A DNA stretch of 49,693 nt, from NCBI GenBank assembly GCA_910585945.1, contig CAJUHZ010000012.1, forward strand, positions 1 to 49,693, read 5' to 3'. The stretch comes from an uncultured Bilophila sp. (GTDB lineage Bacteria; Desulfobacterota; Desulfovibrionia; Desulfovibrionales; Desulfovibrionaceae). A program made the position numbers and the translations under genes. Below are positions 27,826-36,863 of this stretch, piece after piece. The notes below the pieces were generated by a model. That model did no database searches. It was given only the letters and a program-made list of their open reading frames with translations, and was not told the DNA's origin. Numbering within the stretch: position 1 is the first letter of the stretch; every line of letters begins with the position of its first letter.

Positions 27826-29748
27826 ATGTCTGAAAGGGACCTTGACCTGATTTGCATCGGCCGGTCGTGTGTGGATCTGTACAGCGGCGAGTTCGGCGTT
27901 CCGCTGGAACGAGCCATGACATTTTCCAAATCCGTGGGCGGAAGTCCCATGAACATCGCTATCGGCACGTCCCGGCTTGGCTTGCGTGTCGGCGCGATCA
28001 CCGGCGTGGGGCAGGAGGACAACGGCCGCTACCTCAAGTGGCAGCTCGCCTGCGAAGGCGTGGACGTCAGCGCCGTGAAAACCGACCCCGGGCGACTTAC
28101 CGCGATGGTGCTTCTGAGCATCCGGGGCGACAACGATTTTCCGCTTATCCAGTATCGCGAGAACTGCGCCGACATGGGGCTGGCCGCCGAGGACATTGAC
28201 CCGGACTATCTGGCCCGGGCCGGGGCTGTGCTGGTGACGGGCACGCACCTCTCCCGCGAGGGCGTGCGTTCAGCAACCATGAAAGTGCTTGAAACCGCGA
28301 AGCGGCTCGGCCTCAAATGCATCCTCGACATTGATTTTCGCCCCAACCTCTGGGGATTGCAAGGGCATGACGCCGGATCCAGCCGTTGGGCCGAGGCTTC
28401 CGAGCGGGTGACCGCCGAATACAGGAATGTTCTTCCGTACTTCGATCTTGTTGTGGGCACGGAGGAGGAATTCTTCATCGCGGGCGGCAGGACCGAGGCG
28501 ATGGAAGCCCTGCGCGAAGTGCGCCGCATCTCCAGGGCGCTCCTCGTTTTCAAGCTTGGGGAGAGGGGGTGCGCCGCGCTCCCCGGCGATATCCCTGACA
28601 GTTTCGTGGATGAGGTGGTTTATCCGGGCTTCCCGGTGAAGGTATTCAATTCCATCGGCGCGGGCGACGGGTTCATGTCCGGCTTTCTGCGCGGCTGGCT
28701 GCGTGGCGAGGATTTGGCGGCCTGCTGCCGCTACGCCAACGCCGCCGGCGCGTTCGCCGTATCCCGCCTCGGCTGCTCCTCCGCCTACCCGAGCTGGACC
28801 GAGCTGCAATACTTCCTCACGCACGGCAGCAAACACGAGCGGCTGCGCGAAGACGCCATGCTCGAGCAGATCCACTGGGCCACCAATCGCCGCCACAAGT
28901 GGAAGAATCTTGCCGTGTTCGCCTTTGATCACCGGGAACCCTTCGCCGCGCTGGCCGCCGGGACGGGCCGCGCCGCCAGGGATGTGTCCGCCTTCAAGGC
29001 GCTGGCTTTCCGGGCCGTTGCCGAAGCCGCTTCGGGGCTTGAGGGGCAAAACGACGTGGGCATCCTTGTGGATGACACATATGGTCAATCCGTCCTGTTC
29101 GAGAGCAACAGATATCCGTTCTGGGTGGGCCGTTCCATCGAAAGGACGGGATCCAACCCGCTTGTCTTTGAAGGCAGGGCCGATGTCGGCTCGACGCTTC
29201 AGGCGTGGCCCGAAAACCATGTGGTGAAATGCCTCTTCCGCCCCGGCGCAAAGGATGCGCCCGAGGTTGTGGAAGAGAATGAGCGCCAGTTGCGTCGCCT
29301 GTTCTCCGGGGCGCGGAGCACCGGCCATGATTTGCTGCTGGAAGTCATTGTCGATCAGCCGCAAAGCCTCGGGGAGCAGGATGAATGCCTGCTGCGCTGG
29401 ATGCGCCGCTGCTACGATCTGGGGGTGTATCCCGACTATTGGAAGATCCTGCCCGTGGCCGATCCGGATACATGGAAGGCCATTGAAGCGTTGATCGACA
29501 AATACGATCCGTACTGCCGGGGCATCCTGTTCCTTGGTCTCAACGTGACGGAAGCCGAGCTGGTAAAGCGTTTCGCCGGGACGCCGGAATCGCCGCGCGC
29601 TCTCGGGTTTGCCATCGGGAGGAGCATTTTTCTGGAACCGGCTCTCAAGTGGTTCGCCGGGGAGCTGTCCGATGAGGATGCCGTGGCGACCATGCGGGAT
29701 TGCTTCCTGCGTCTGGCCCGCGCGTGGAACGGGCGCGGCCGCGGGTAG
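27826..29748 (+). CDS. iolC: IolC-DUF2090 fusion: 5-dehydro-2-deoxygluconokinase-like with aldolase-like domain
   Basis: Residues 1-320 form a PfkB-type sugar kinase: ICIGRSCVDLYSGEFGVPLE, the GGSPMNIAIGTSRLG loop and the catalytic NSIGAGDGFMSGFLRGWLRG. Residues about 330-640 are a DUF2090 domain (FAFDHREPFAAL, IGRSIFLEPALKWFAG), which in other bacteria is fused to IolC and resembles class I aldolases. Myo-inositol catabolism uses IolC to phosphorylate 5-dehydro-2-deoxygluconate before aldol cleavage. Here the usual iolB/D/E/G partners are absent from the operon, so a related sugar acid may be the true substrate. The ATG at 27826 follows GGAG. Confidence 0.85.
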   Translation: MSERDLDLICIGRSCVDLYSGEFGVPLERAMTFSKSVGGSPMNIAIGTSRLGLRVGAITGVGQEDNGRYLKWQLACEGVDVSAVKTDPGRLTAMVLLSIRGDNDFPLIQYRENCADMGLAAEDIDPDYLARAGAVLVTGTHLSREGVRSATMKVLETAKRLGLKCILDIDFRPNLWGLQGHDAGSSRWAEASERVTAEYRNVLPYFDLVVGTEEEFFIAGGRTEAMEALREVRRISRALLVFKLGERGCAALPGDIPDSFVDEVVYPGFPVKVFNSIGAGDGFMSGFLRGWLRGEDLAACCRYANAAGAFAVSRLGCSSAYPSWTELQYFLTHGSKHERLREDAMLEQIHWATNRRHKWKNLAVFAFDHREPFAALAAGTGRAARDVSAFKALAFRAVAEAASGLEGQNDVGILVDDTYGQSVLFESNRYPFWVGRSIERTGSNPLVFEGRADVGSTLQAWPENHVVKCLFRPGAKDAPEVVEENERQLRRLFSGARSTGHDLLLEVIVDQPQSLGEQDECLLRWMRRCYDLGVYPDYWKILPVADPDTWKAIEALIDKYDPYCRGILFLGLNVTEAELVKRFAGTPESPRALGFAIGRSIFLEPALKWFAGELSDEDAVATMRDCFLRLARAWNGRGRG

Positions 29749-29793
29749 TTGTGCAGAACGCCCGAGCCAGGGCATTTCGAAAGGAACGACGTC

Positions 29794-30828
29794 ATGAAAG
29801 CGTGTGTGCTGTATGGTCCCGGGGATCTCCGCATCGAGGATTTTCCCGTCCTTGATCCTCCGCCGGGTTTTGTCCGTCTGCGGATGGGCGGCGTGGGCAT
29901 CTGCGGGAGCGATCTTCATTATTATCATATCGGTCGCGTCGGCAACGCGGTGATCCGCGAACCCATGATTCTCGGACACGAACTGAGCGGCGTGGTCGAC
30001 GCCGTTGGCCCCGGAGCGTCCGGCCTCGAACCAGGCCAGAAAGTCATCATCAACCCCACCGACGAGTGCGGCACATGCGGTTACTGTCGCTCGGGGCGTC
30101 AGAACCTGTGCCCGGATCTTCGTTATTGCGGTTCGGCGGCCCGGATTCCGCATGTGCAGGGGGTTATGGTCGAATACCCGCTGGTGCAGGCCCGGCAGTG
30201 CGTGACGGTCAGCGACGCCATGGCGCTTGACCAGGCCGCCTGCGTCGAACCTCTGGCCATTGCTCTGCATGCCGTGTCTCGCGCCGGGAACCTGCTCGGC
30301 AAGCGGGTGTTCGTCAGCGGGGCGGGTCCTGTCGGCTGCCTCATCGCCGCCGTCGCCCGCCTGAACGGGGCCGCATCCGTGGTCATCAGCGACATGGAGG
30401 CGTTTCCGCTGTCCGTGGCCGTGAAGCTCGGCGCTGATGCGGCTTTCAAGGCCGCCGATCCCGCTCTGGACGATCTTGCCAACGGCTGTGAAGCCTGCTT
30501 CGAGGCGTCCGGTTCGGCCGGAGGCATGAACGCGTGTCTGCGGAGCGCCGCGCCCGGCGGGACAGTCGTGCATGTTGGGTTCCTCGGTGAGGAGGAAGTC
30601 GCCTACCCGGTCAACACAATGGTCATCCGCAAGGAAGTCACGGTCTGCGGCTCGCTGCGCGCCTATCAGGAATTCCCGCTTGCCGCCCGGCTTGTGGAAT
30701 CGGGCCGCCTCGATCTGTCGCCCCTGATCACCGCCTCCTATCCTTTGGAAAAGGCTGAGGAAGCCATTCTCGCCGCCAGCGACAAAACCCGGTTCATGAA
30801 GGTCGTTCTGACCGGACCGGCATGGTGA
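29794..30828 (+). CDS. Zinc-dependent polyol/sugar-acid dehydrogenase, L-idonate 5-dehydrogenase-like
   Basis: This 344-residue medium-chain dehydrogenase has catalytic zinc ligands C37 and H61-E62 (ICGSD, LGHE) and structural zinc cysteines C92, C95, C98 and C106 (ECGTCGYC...NLC). The nucleotide fold begins at VFVSGAGPVGCLIAA. The segment CGSDLHYYHIGRVGNAVIREP is close to L-idonate 5-dehydrogenases, which oxidise L-idonate to 5-ketogluconate; sorbitol or other polyols are possible. It sits between the IolC fusion and a TIM-barrel isomerase in one operon. AAGGA precedes the ATG. Confidence 0.8.
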   Translation: MKACVLYGPGDLRIEDFPVLDPPPGFVRLRMGGVGICGSDLHYYHIGRVGNAVIREPMILGHELSGVVDAVGPGASGLEPGQKVIINPTDECGTCGYCRSGRQNLCPDLRYCGSAARIPHVQGVMVEYPLVQARQCVTVSDAMALDQAACVEPLAIALHAVSRAGNLLGKRVFVSGAGPVGCLIAAVARLNGAASVVISDMEAFPLSVAVKLGADAAFKAADPALDDLANGCEACFEASGSAGGMNACLRSAAPGGTVVHVGFLGEEEVAYPVNTMVIRKEVTVCGSLRAYQEFPLAARLVESGRLDLSPLITASYPLEKAEEAILAASDKTRFMKVVLTGPAW

Positions 30829-30836
30829 GGCATGTC

Positions 30837-31634
30837 ATGAACATCAGCATTTCCGTTGCCGCCACGCCGTGCGCCATGCCGCAGATCATGTTCGCGGGAG
30901 ATCTGGAAGCGCGTTGCGCGTTTCTTGCCGGGATTGGCTATGACGGTATCGACTTGTTTTTCCCCGATCCGAAAGGTACGGACGCGCACGCCGTCAGGTC
31001 CGCGCTGGATCGTTGCGGATTGCGGGCCACGATGCTCGCCGCGCAGGGCGATCTCATGGCTGACGGGCTGTATTTGAATGATGCCGGAAGATTGCCCGAG
31101 TTGCTTGAGCGGTCGAAGCGCCACCTGGAACAGTGCGCGCTGCTCGGGGCCATGCCGAACATCGGCTTCATCAGGGGCTGGCATCGCAACAGCCCGGACA
31201 GTTTGCCCCGCATGGCGGACGGCCTCGCCGCATATTGCGAGCTGGCGACATCGTTCGGCGTGGACGTGCTCCTTGAGCCGATTTGCCGTTATGAAATCGA
31301 CTCCATCCACACCACGGATCAGGCCATTGATCTCTGTGAGCGGGCGGGAAGGCCCGGCAACCTCGGGCTGCTTCTCGATCTTTTCCACATGAACATTGAA
31401 GAGGCTTCAGTGTGCGGGGCGGTCTGCCGCGCCGGGACGCTCGTGCGGCACGTCCATTTCGTGGACAACACCCGCGCCGTGCCCGGCATGGGCTGCATGG
31501 CGCTGCAGGATGTCGTGGCGTGCCTCAAGGGCGTGGGCTACGCCGGGTTCCTTGGCATCGAAGCCATTCCCGGTTCCGATCCGGAAGGCGAGGCCCGCCG
31601 GGGGCTGGCCTTCACCCGGGCGCTTGGCGTGTGA
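30837..31634 (+). CDS. TIM-barrel sugar isomerase/epimerase, hydroxypyruvate-isomerase-like
   Basis: The 265-residue protein belongs to the xylose-isomerase-like TIM barrels. Metal ligands are likely in LLEPICRYE, LLLDLFHMNIEE, HVHFVDN and FLGIEAIPGSD. The LLEPxxRYE motif is shared by hydroxypyruvate isomerases and ketose 3-epimerases, so an epimerase or isomerase acting on a keto-sugar or keto-acid is expected. The exact reaction is not readable. It starts 8 bp after the dehydrogenase stop and is clearly in the same operon. Confidence 0.75.
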   Translation: MNISISVAATPCAMPQIMFAGDLEARCAFLAGIGYDGIDLFFPDPKGTDAHAVRSALDRCGLRATMLAAQGDLMADGLYLNDAGRLPELLERSKRHLEQCALLGAMPNIGFIRGWHRNSPDSLPRMADGLAAYCELATSFGVDVLLEPICRYEIDSIHTTDQAIDLCERAGRPGNLGLLLDLFHMNIEEASVCGAVCRAGTLVRHVHFVDNTRAVPGMGCMALQDVVACLKGVGYAGFLGIEAIPGSDPEGEARRGLAFTRALGV

Positions 31635-31734
31635 CCCGGCGTCCGCTGGCGAGCGGCGCTTCCTTTTCCCGGAAACGTTCGGCACGACATGTGCCGGAGC
31701 ATTCTTTCAATCAAATTGCATAAGGATCCAATCA

Positions 31735-32493
31735 ATGTTTTCTTTGAACGGCAAGACGGCTCTCATTACCGGATCCGGGCGCGGCATTGGTCTCGCCATA
31801 GCCGAGGCGATGGCTCATCAGGGCGCGAATATTTTCCTCTCCGATATCAACGGCGCGATCGTGGAACGCGCGGCCGGGGATCTGGCGGAGAAATATCCTG
31901 ATGTGGCCGTGCGCGGCCTGACCTTCGACGTGACCGACAAGGCGCAGATCGAAAGCGCCATGCGAACCATCAGGGAGGCCGGGCACGGCCTGCAGATTCT
32001 TGTGAACAATGCGGGCATCAACCTGCGGGAACCAGTGGAAAACATGGATGACTCCCTGTGGCAGAAGATGCTTGACACCAACCTGACCAGCGTATTCAGG
32101 GTATCGCGGGCGGCCTTTCCCATGCTCGGGGAAAAGGGCGGCAAGGTGATCAACCTGTGTTCGCTGATGTCCGAAATCGCGCGGCCCACGGTGTCTCCCT
32201 ATGCCAGCACCAAGGGCGCGGTACGCCAGTTCACGCGGGCGCTGGCGACGGAATGGGCGGAGCACAACATTCAGGTCAACGGCATCGCGCCGGGTTTCAT
32301 CGCCACGGACATGAACATCCCGCTCATGCAGGACAGGGAACTCAACGACTACATCATGCGCCATACCCCGGCCAGGCGATGGGGCAAGCCGTCCGAAGTG
32401 GCTTCGGTGGCGGCCTTTCTTGCCTCGCCGGCTGCGGATTTCGTGAACGGGCAGATTATCTTCATCGACGGCGGATTCATCGTTTCCCTGTAA
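31735..32493 (+). CDS. Short-chain dehydrogenase, gluconate 5-dehydrogenase (IdnO)-like
   Basis: This is a classical SDR of 252 residues: cofactor motif TGSGRGIGLAIAE, NNAG at about 88-91, catalytic Ser-Tyr-Lys in CSLMSEIARPTVSPYASTKGA, and the C-terminal PSEVASVAAFLASPAADFVNGQ. It resembles 5-ketogluconate reductases, which would complement the L-idonate-dehydrogenase-like enzyme upstream by reducing 5-ketogluconate to gluconate. Other 3-oxo reductions cannot be excluded. The ATG at 31735 follows AAGGA by 8 nt. A 100-bp gap separates it from the isomerase gene. Confidence 0.8.
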   Translation: MFSLNGKTALITGSGRGIGLAIAEAMAHQGANIFLSDINGAIVERAAGDLAEKYPDVAVRGLTFDVTDKAQIESAMRTIREAGHGLQILVNNAGINLREPVENMDDSLWQKMLDTNLTSVFRVSRAAFPMLGEKGGKVINLCSLMSEIARPTVSPYASTKGAVRQFTRALATEWAEHNIQVNGIAPGFIATDMNIPLMQDRELNDYIMRHTPARRWGKPSEVASVAAFLASPAADFVNGQIIFIDGGFIVSL

Positions 32494-32580
32494 CCTGATC
32501 TGACGGTGAAGATTTCCCTTGTACAGGAAAACGCTCCCGTCGTTGCGATTTCCCCGGCCTTGCGGCTCATGCCGTCAGCA

Positions 32581-32625
32581 GGCCGGGGACTCCTCTCCTG
32601 CCCCGGGCGGGGGGCAGCGCCCCGC
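32581..32625. repeat. GC-rich palindromic unit (REP-like), inverted relative to 19689
   Basis: It contains GGCCGGGGACTCC and CCCCGGGCGGGGGGCAGCGCC. Read on the other strand it gives a GGGGCGCTGCCCC core like that at 19689-19705. It ends 74 bp before the DUF1269 gene and might end transcription of the catabolic operon. Confidence 0.55.
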
Positions 32626-32698
32626 ATTTATAGTATCCGCCTTCTCCCGGACTGGGTAGGGTTGCCGTATCCAATCCATTTCACATCAGGGAGTCGCC

Positions 32699-33214
32699 AT
32701 GAGCAAACTTATCATCGTCAGCTATGACAACGAGTACAAGGCTGAGGAAATGCGCCTGAAGTTCCTGCGAATGCAGAAGGAATATGTGGTGAGCATCGAG
32801 GACGCCGTCGTCGTGGTCAAAAACAGGGAAGGCAAGGTCAAGCTGCACCAGATGATCAACCTGCCGGTTCTGGGAGCTTCCGGCGGGGGGTTCTGGGGCT
32901 TGCTCATTGGCGTTCTCTTTTTGCATCCCCTGCTTGGCCTTGCCGTGGGCGCGGCGGCCGGCGCGGTGTCCGGCGCGCTTTCCGATGTCGGCATTGACGA
33001 CGCGTTCATGAAGAATCTGGCCGCCGCGTTCACGCCGGGGAGTTCCGCCCTGTGCATTCTCGTGAGCAATCCGACCATGGACAAGATGCTCGACGAGTTG
33101 CGCGGCTCCGGCGGAACAGTGCTGCAAACGTCGCTCTCGCACGAGGACGAGGCGCGCCTCCAGACGGCGCTTGACGGATCAAAGGTCAACCCCGATCAGG
33201 GTCAGCCCTCATGA
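32699..33214 (+). CDS. DUF1269 family membrane-associated protein (171 aa)
   Basis: The start MSKLIIVSYDNEYKAEEMRLKF and the GKVKLHQM segment followed by the glycine-rich double hydrophobic stretch (GGGFWGLLIGVLFLHPLLGLAVGAAAGAVSGALSD) are typical of DUF1269 proteins. These small proteins probably insert one helical hairpin in the membrane. Their role is unknown; some are linked to stress. AGGGAG precedes the ATG. The 3' end carries the dispersed short repeat, so the last residues of the protein derive from it. Confidence 0.85.
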   Translation: MSKLIIVSYDNEYKAEEMRLKFLRMQKEYVVSIEDAVVVVKNREGKVKLHQMINLPVLGASGGGFWGLLIGVLFLHPLLGLAVGAAAGAVSGALSDVGIDDAFMKNLAAAFTPGSSALCILVSNPTMDKMLDELRGSGGTVLQTSLSHEDEARLQTALDGSKVNPDQGQPS

Positions 33215-33239
33215 ACCCGTCTGCCGCAAGGCCGCCTTT
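33198..33239. repeat. Short dispersed repeat overlapping the DUF1269 3' end
   Basis: This is the fullest copy of the short repeat. GGGTCAGCCCTCATGA is joined to ACCCGTCTGCCGCAAGG and a GCCGCCTTT end. It matches parts at about 19762-19785 (first part), 22518-22545 (second part) and, inverted, 43632-43645. Its first bases encode the last residues and stop codon of the DUF1269 gene. Confidence 0.6.
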
Positions 33240-33269
33240 GTGCGTCCGGCGGCGGTTCCCGTTCCCCGT

Positions 33270-34052
33270 TCACCTGTACGCGCCGCAGACCGGGCAATCG
33301 GGAGCGGGAGAAAGCGGCAGTTCGTCGAATTCCATGCGCAGAACGTCAAAAAGCAGCAGGCGGGAGAACAGCGGTTTTCCGATGCCGAGCAGCAGCTTGA
33401 CGCATTCGGCCGCCTGAAGGCAGCCGGCAACGCCTGCCGCGGGGCCGAAGACGGGGGAGCCTGCTTCTCCGCCGCACAGGGGGGGGAACGCGCCGTCGGG
33501 GGACGGCGCGGGCTGCACGCATGCCGCGCATGCCGTCCCCCGGCGCACGGAAAGCACAAAGCCGTGGAAGCCCTCGATGCCGGCTTCAACCACATCCCTG
33601 CCCGCGGCCAGAGCCGCATGATTGATCAGGGAGCGGGCGGCCAGCGAGTCCACGCAGTCCACAATGACGTCGTATTCCGCAATGATTGCGGCCGCGTTGG
33701 CCGTGGTGAGGCGCACAGGGTGCGTCACGATGGTCAGATCCGAATTGAGGCGGCGCAGGCGATCCAGCGCGGCGTCGGTTTTGGCTGTTCCAAGATCGTT
33801 TTCCGAATAGAGGATCTGCCGGTTGAGGTTGCTGGCGCTTGCCGTGTCGCTGTCCGCCACGCCGAGCACGCCCACCCCGGCCGCGGCGAGATAAAGCAGG
33901 GCGGGCGATCCAAGCCCGCCCGCCCCCACGATGAGCGCCCGGCTTTGCCTGAGTTTCGCCTGTCCTTCCGGGCCGATTTCGGGCAGGGCGATCTGGCGGG
34001 CGTAGCGCGCGGCGGTCGCCAGGGGCGGCGTGTTGTGCTTCATGTGGTTCAT
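33270..34052 (-). CDS. E1-like adenylyltransferase, MoeB/ThiF/HesA family
   Basis: The ATP-binding motif ALIVGAGGLGSPALLYLAAAGVG, the NLNRQILY motif and DVIVDCVDSLAARSLIN identify the family that adenylates the C-terminus of a ubiquitin-like sulfur carrier (MoaD or ThiS). Zinc cysteines are in CAAC and CPVC near the end. It works in molybdopterin or thiamin sulfur transfer. No carrier gene is adjacent, so I cannot say which. The length of 260 residues is normal for a MoeB without the rhodanese domain. Start at 34052 or the ATG three codons on; neither has a good ribosome-binding site. Confidence 0.88.
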   Translation of the reverse strand: MNHMKHNTPPLATAARYARQIALPEIGPEGQAKLRQSRALIVGAGGLGSPALLYLAAAGVGVLGVADSDTASASNLNRQILYSENDLGTAKTDAALDRLRRLNSDLTIVTHPVRLTTANAAAIIAEYDVIVDCVDSLAARSLINHAALAAGRDVVEAGIEGFHGFVLSVRRGTACAACVQPAPSPDGAFPPLCGGEAGSPVFGPAAGVAGCLQAAECVKLLLGIGKPLFSRLLLFDVLRMEFDELPLSPAPDCPVCGAYR

Positions 34053-34143
34053 GTCTGGTTCAGCCGTCGTTCCGGCTTTTCAGGCCGGAACGACGGAGAG
34101 ACCCGCGCGGCGGCAACACCGCCGGGGCAGGCGGGGAAGATGC

Positions 34144-35136
34144 CTATGCGGCCACGCCGCACGCCTCTTTGACCCGTTTGCGCAGCTGTGTTTCCCACAG
34201 CCAGAAAAGCAGGATGCAGAGCAGAATGGATTCCGAAACAAAGAAGAACAGCCACTGGCCCCGGCGTTCGTCTCCCGCGCTCTTGCCCGGCTCAAGCCAT
34301 TTCCGCGCGATGATTCCGCGTTCGTTCGGGGTGATTTCGGCAAGCGCCTTGGAAATGACGCTGAAAAAGACAGGCCAGTCGTTGCGCGCGGCCACGGCGT
34401 GCCCGTAGGAAGAATCCACCGATCCCGCCGGCTGCACCTGCATGATCCCTCCGGCCTGAATCTGTTCCACCAGGTTGAACTCGTAGTCGATGACCGCGTC
34501 GGCCTCGCCTGCCGCGACGTATTGCAGGGCCTCAAGGGTGTTGGCCGCGGGCAGGGCGACGACGGCCGGGTGGTGCTCGCGCAGGAAGTCGTGCCAGGAG
34601 TAGTTGTTGACCACGGCCACCTTCTTGCCGTGCAGATCGTTGATGCTCGCCTTGTCCAGCCCGTTCCCGCGCCGGGTCATGATGAGGCCCGGCAGGTTGA
34701 TGTACGGCTCGGTGAAAAGCATGTACTCGCTCCGGCGGTTGGTTCGGGCGGCGGCCATGAACATGTCCACGCCGCGATCCCTGGCCTGGATTTCGGTGCT
34801 GGCCCAGTCCTGAAGCTTCATCACGCGGAAGTCGAGGCCAGTCAGCTTTTTCAGCAGCGAGAGGTAATCGCCGGCAAGGCCGGTGTACCGGCCGCGCTCG
34901 TCAAAGGTCTCCACCGGGTAAAAGCTCGGGTCCACGCCGACGGAAATCACGGGGTGCTGTCTGATCCACGCCATTTCCTCGGCGGAAAGCGTCTTCATGG
35001 GCTTTTTTTCCAGCACGATCTCGCTGACCGCATCGGTCTTGTCGTCAAAGGCTTCCGGATAAAACGTCATGATGCCCAGGACGACTTGCAGGGCGATGAC
35101 CGCAAGACCCAGGCAGAGTGTGCACAAAAGACGCAT
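34144..35136 (-). CDS. Membrane-tethered solute-binding domain protein (SBP family 3), no effector domain
   Basis: Residues about 5-25 form an N-terminal membrane helix. The domain from about 50 to 285 is a family 3 solute-binding fold (LSAEEMAWIRQHPVISVGVDP, VETFDERGRYTGLAGDYLSLL, LHGKKVAVVNNYSWHDFL, GEADAVIDYEFN). A second hydrophobic helix (WLFFFVSESILLCILLFWLW) and a basic tail end the 330-residue protein. The layout is that of the sensory half of BvgS-type kinases or diguanylate cyclases, but no output domain follows. The ATG at 35136 has CGGAGAAG upstream. Substrate unknown. Confidence 0.78.
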   Translation of the reverse strand: MRLLCTLCLGLAVIALQVVLGIMTFYPEAFDDKTDAVSEIVLEKKPMKTLSAEEMAWIRQHPVISVGVDPSFYPVETFDERGRYTGLAGDYLSLLKKLTGLDFRVMKLQDWASTEIQARDRGVDMFMAAARTNRRSEYMLFTEPYINLPGLIMTRRGNGLDKASINDLHGKKVAVVNNYSWHDFLREHHPAVVALPAANTLEALQYVAAGEADAVIDYEFNLVEQIQAGGIMQVQPAGSVDSSYGHAVAARNDWPVFFSVISKALAEITPNERGIIARKWLEPGKSAGDERRGQWLFFFVSESILLCILLFWLWETQLRKRVKEACGVAA

Positions 35137-35348
35137 ACGCTTCTCCGTAATGTCGGGATCATGCCGCCTGGCGCGCTGTCCGGCTTCGGGGCATGGTCCC
35201 CATGTTCGTCGTTGTCGGCCCCGTGAGTACGGGGGCGTTTTGCGCCGCTTCCGGCATTTGCCGTCGAGCGGCGGGGCTTCGCGGCGCAACCTCGGCGGAA
35301 TACGGGCACGCGAGCATGGGCGCGCCCGTATTCCGCGTTCCCGGAGTG

Positions 35349-36863
35349 TTACCGCGCGGCGTGGCGATCCGCGGCCGCGTGTTCTTTCGGCACATCAAAC
35401 AGAACCGGGTAATCACCCTTGCCGAAAAGCAGATATCGCAGACGAGAATGGGGAATGTGAGCCAGTTTTTTGTGATTGCTCGCGTAGAACAGACAGCCGA
35501 GGCCCACCCAGGCGTACAGCGTCACCCACGAGGGCACGCTGATGGCCGCCGGCGATTCGGGGAAGATCAGCAGAATGAAGCAGACCAGCGAGGTGGCCGC
35601 TCCCACCAGACAAACGGGCCGTCCCCAGCCGCTTTCCGGCGCTTCGCGCGTTCTGCCGAGGTACTTGTAGGCCGTGAGGCAGGTGAAGAGATAGGCCAGG
35701 GCCGTGCCGATGGCGGACATGTCCACAATCCAGCTCAACGCCGCCCGGCCGAACCACGGCACGATGAGCGTCAGCACGAGGGTGAACGCCACGCTCTTCC
35801 ACGCGGTGTTGTATACGGGGTGTACGGTGGCGAAGAAGGAAGGCAGGAACTTGCTCCGCCCCATGCTGAACAGGAGGCGCGTCGTGGCCATGAAAAAGCC
35901 GTTCATGCCCGTCAGGATGCCCGCCAGCACCGGCACGGTGAGGGCCACGCCGCCCCAGCGTCCGAAAATCTGGTCCGCCACCCAGCCGGTGGCCCAGGAG
36001 TGATTGGCGCGCAAGAGTTCCTGATACGGAATAAGCCCGGCCACGCACAGCGCCACCAGCGCGTACACGATCGAGCCGCAGACGATGGAGAGCAGCATCA
36101 GATCGCGCGCCTTGTGCGGGGAAAAGGTGAATTCCTCCGCCGCTTGCGGGATGGTGTCAAAACCCACATAGAGCCAGGGCGTGAGCGCGAGCACCATGAG
36201 CACGCTGGCCAGGGGGGATCTCCCTTCCGCGAACAGCGGCTCCAGATTGCTCAGCGAAGATGTTTCGGCGGTGATGGTTCCAAACGTCAGCACCAGCACG
36301 CCGATGGTCAGGGCAAAGGCCAGAAAGACCTGAATGGCGCTCGCCGCGTTCACCCCGCGGAAGTTCATCCAGCCGAAAAGCAGCAGCACCACGGAAACAA
36401 AGCCGACTTCGCCGGCGTTGATGTCCCAGCCGACGACGGAATACAGGTAGCCCACGTCAAAGACGCCGGGGAGCAGATAGCGCGTCAGCAGGATAAGGGC
36501 CATGGCGTTGGCCGCGATGACGCAGATGTAGCTGAGCACAAGCGCCCAGCCGCAGATGAACGCGCCTGTGGACCCGAAGCCCGCATAGGCGTAGGCGAAC
36601 GCTCCGCCCGCCACGGGATAGGGTTTGATCAGGAAGCTGTAGCTCAAGGCCACAATGCACTGGAACCCGGCGCCCACGAGAAAGGCGATGACCGTTCCCA
36701 GCGGGCCGGCGTCCGGCAAAAAGCGGATGGCCGGCAGCACAAAGCAGCCCCATCCTACAATGGCTCCCAGGGCCAGAGCCAGAACTTCCAGCGGCCGGAG
36801 CGTTTTTTCCAGCTCCTCCCGAATTTCGCCTTCGTTCAAGGCCGATTCCGGCGCGTTGCTCAT
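35349..36863 (-). CDS. APC-family amino acid/polyamine permease
   Basis: This is a 504-residue transporter with about 12 helices. The first-helix motif GAIVGWGCFVLPAIRFLPDAGPLG contains the glycine-rich unwound segment of APC/LeuT-fold transporters, and PYPVAGGAFAYAYAGFG follows. It probably moves an amino acid or polyamine, but the specificity cannot be read. The ATG at 36863 follows AAGGGGGG; the longer reading from 37040 would add 59 hydrophilic residues and lacks support. The upstream gap holds an inverted repeat at 36992-37015. Confidence 0.88.
   Translation of the reverse strand: MSNAPESALNEGEIREELEKTLRPLEVLALALGAIVGWGCFVLPAIRFLPDAGPLGTVIAFLVGAGFQCIVALSYSFLIKPYPVAGGAFAYAYAGFGSTGAFICGWALVLSYICVIAANAMALILLTRYLLPGVFDVGYLYSVVGWDINAGEVGFVSVVLLLFGWMNFRGVNAASAIQVFLAFALTIGVLVLTFGTITAETSSLSNLEPLFAEGRSPLASVLMVLALTPWLYVGFDTIPQAAEEFTFSPHKARDLMLLSIVCGSIVYALVALCVAGLIPYQELLRANHSWATGWVADQIFGRWGGVALTVPVLAGILTGMNGFFMATTRLLFSMGRSKFLPSFFATVHPVYNTAWKSVAFTLVLTLIVPWFGRAALSWIVDMSAIGTALAYLFTCLTAYKYLGRTREAPESGWGRPVCLVGAATSLVCFILLIFPESPAAISVPSWVTLYAWVGLGCLFYASNHKKLAHIPHSRLRYLLFGKGDYPVLFDVPKEHAAADRHAAR

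Noticed and set aside
28270..30573. 767-codon minus-strand frame opposite the IolC and dehydrogenase genes
   Set aside because: Antisense shadow spanning two well-identified genes.
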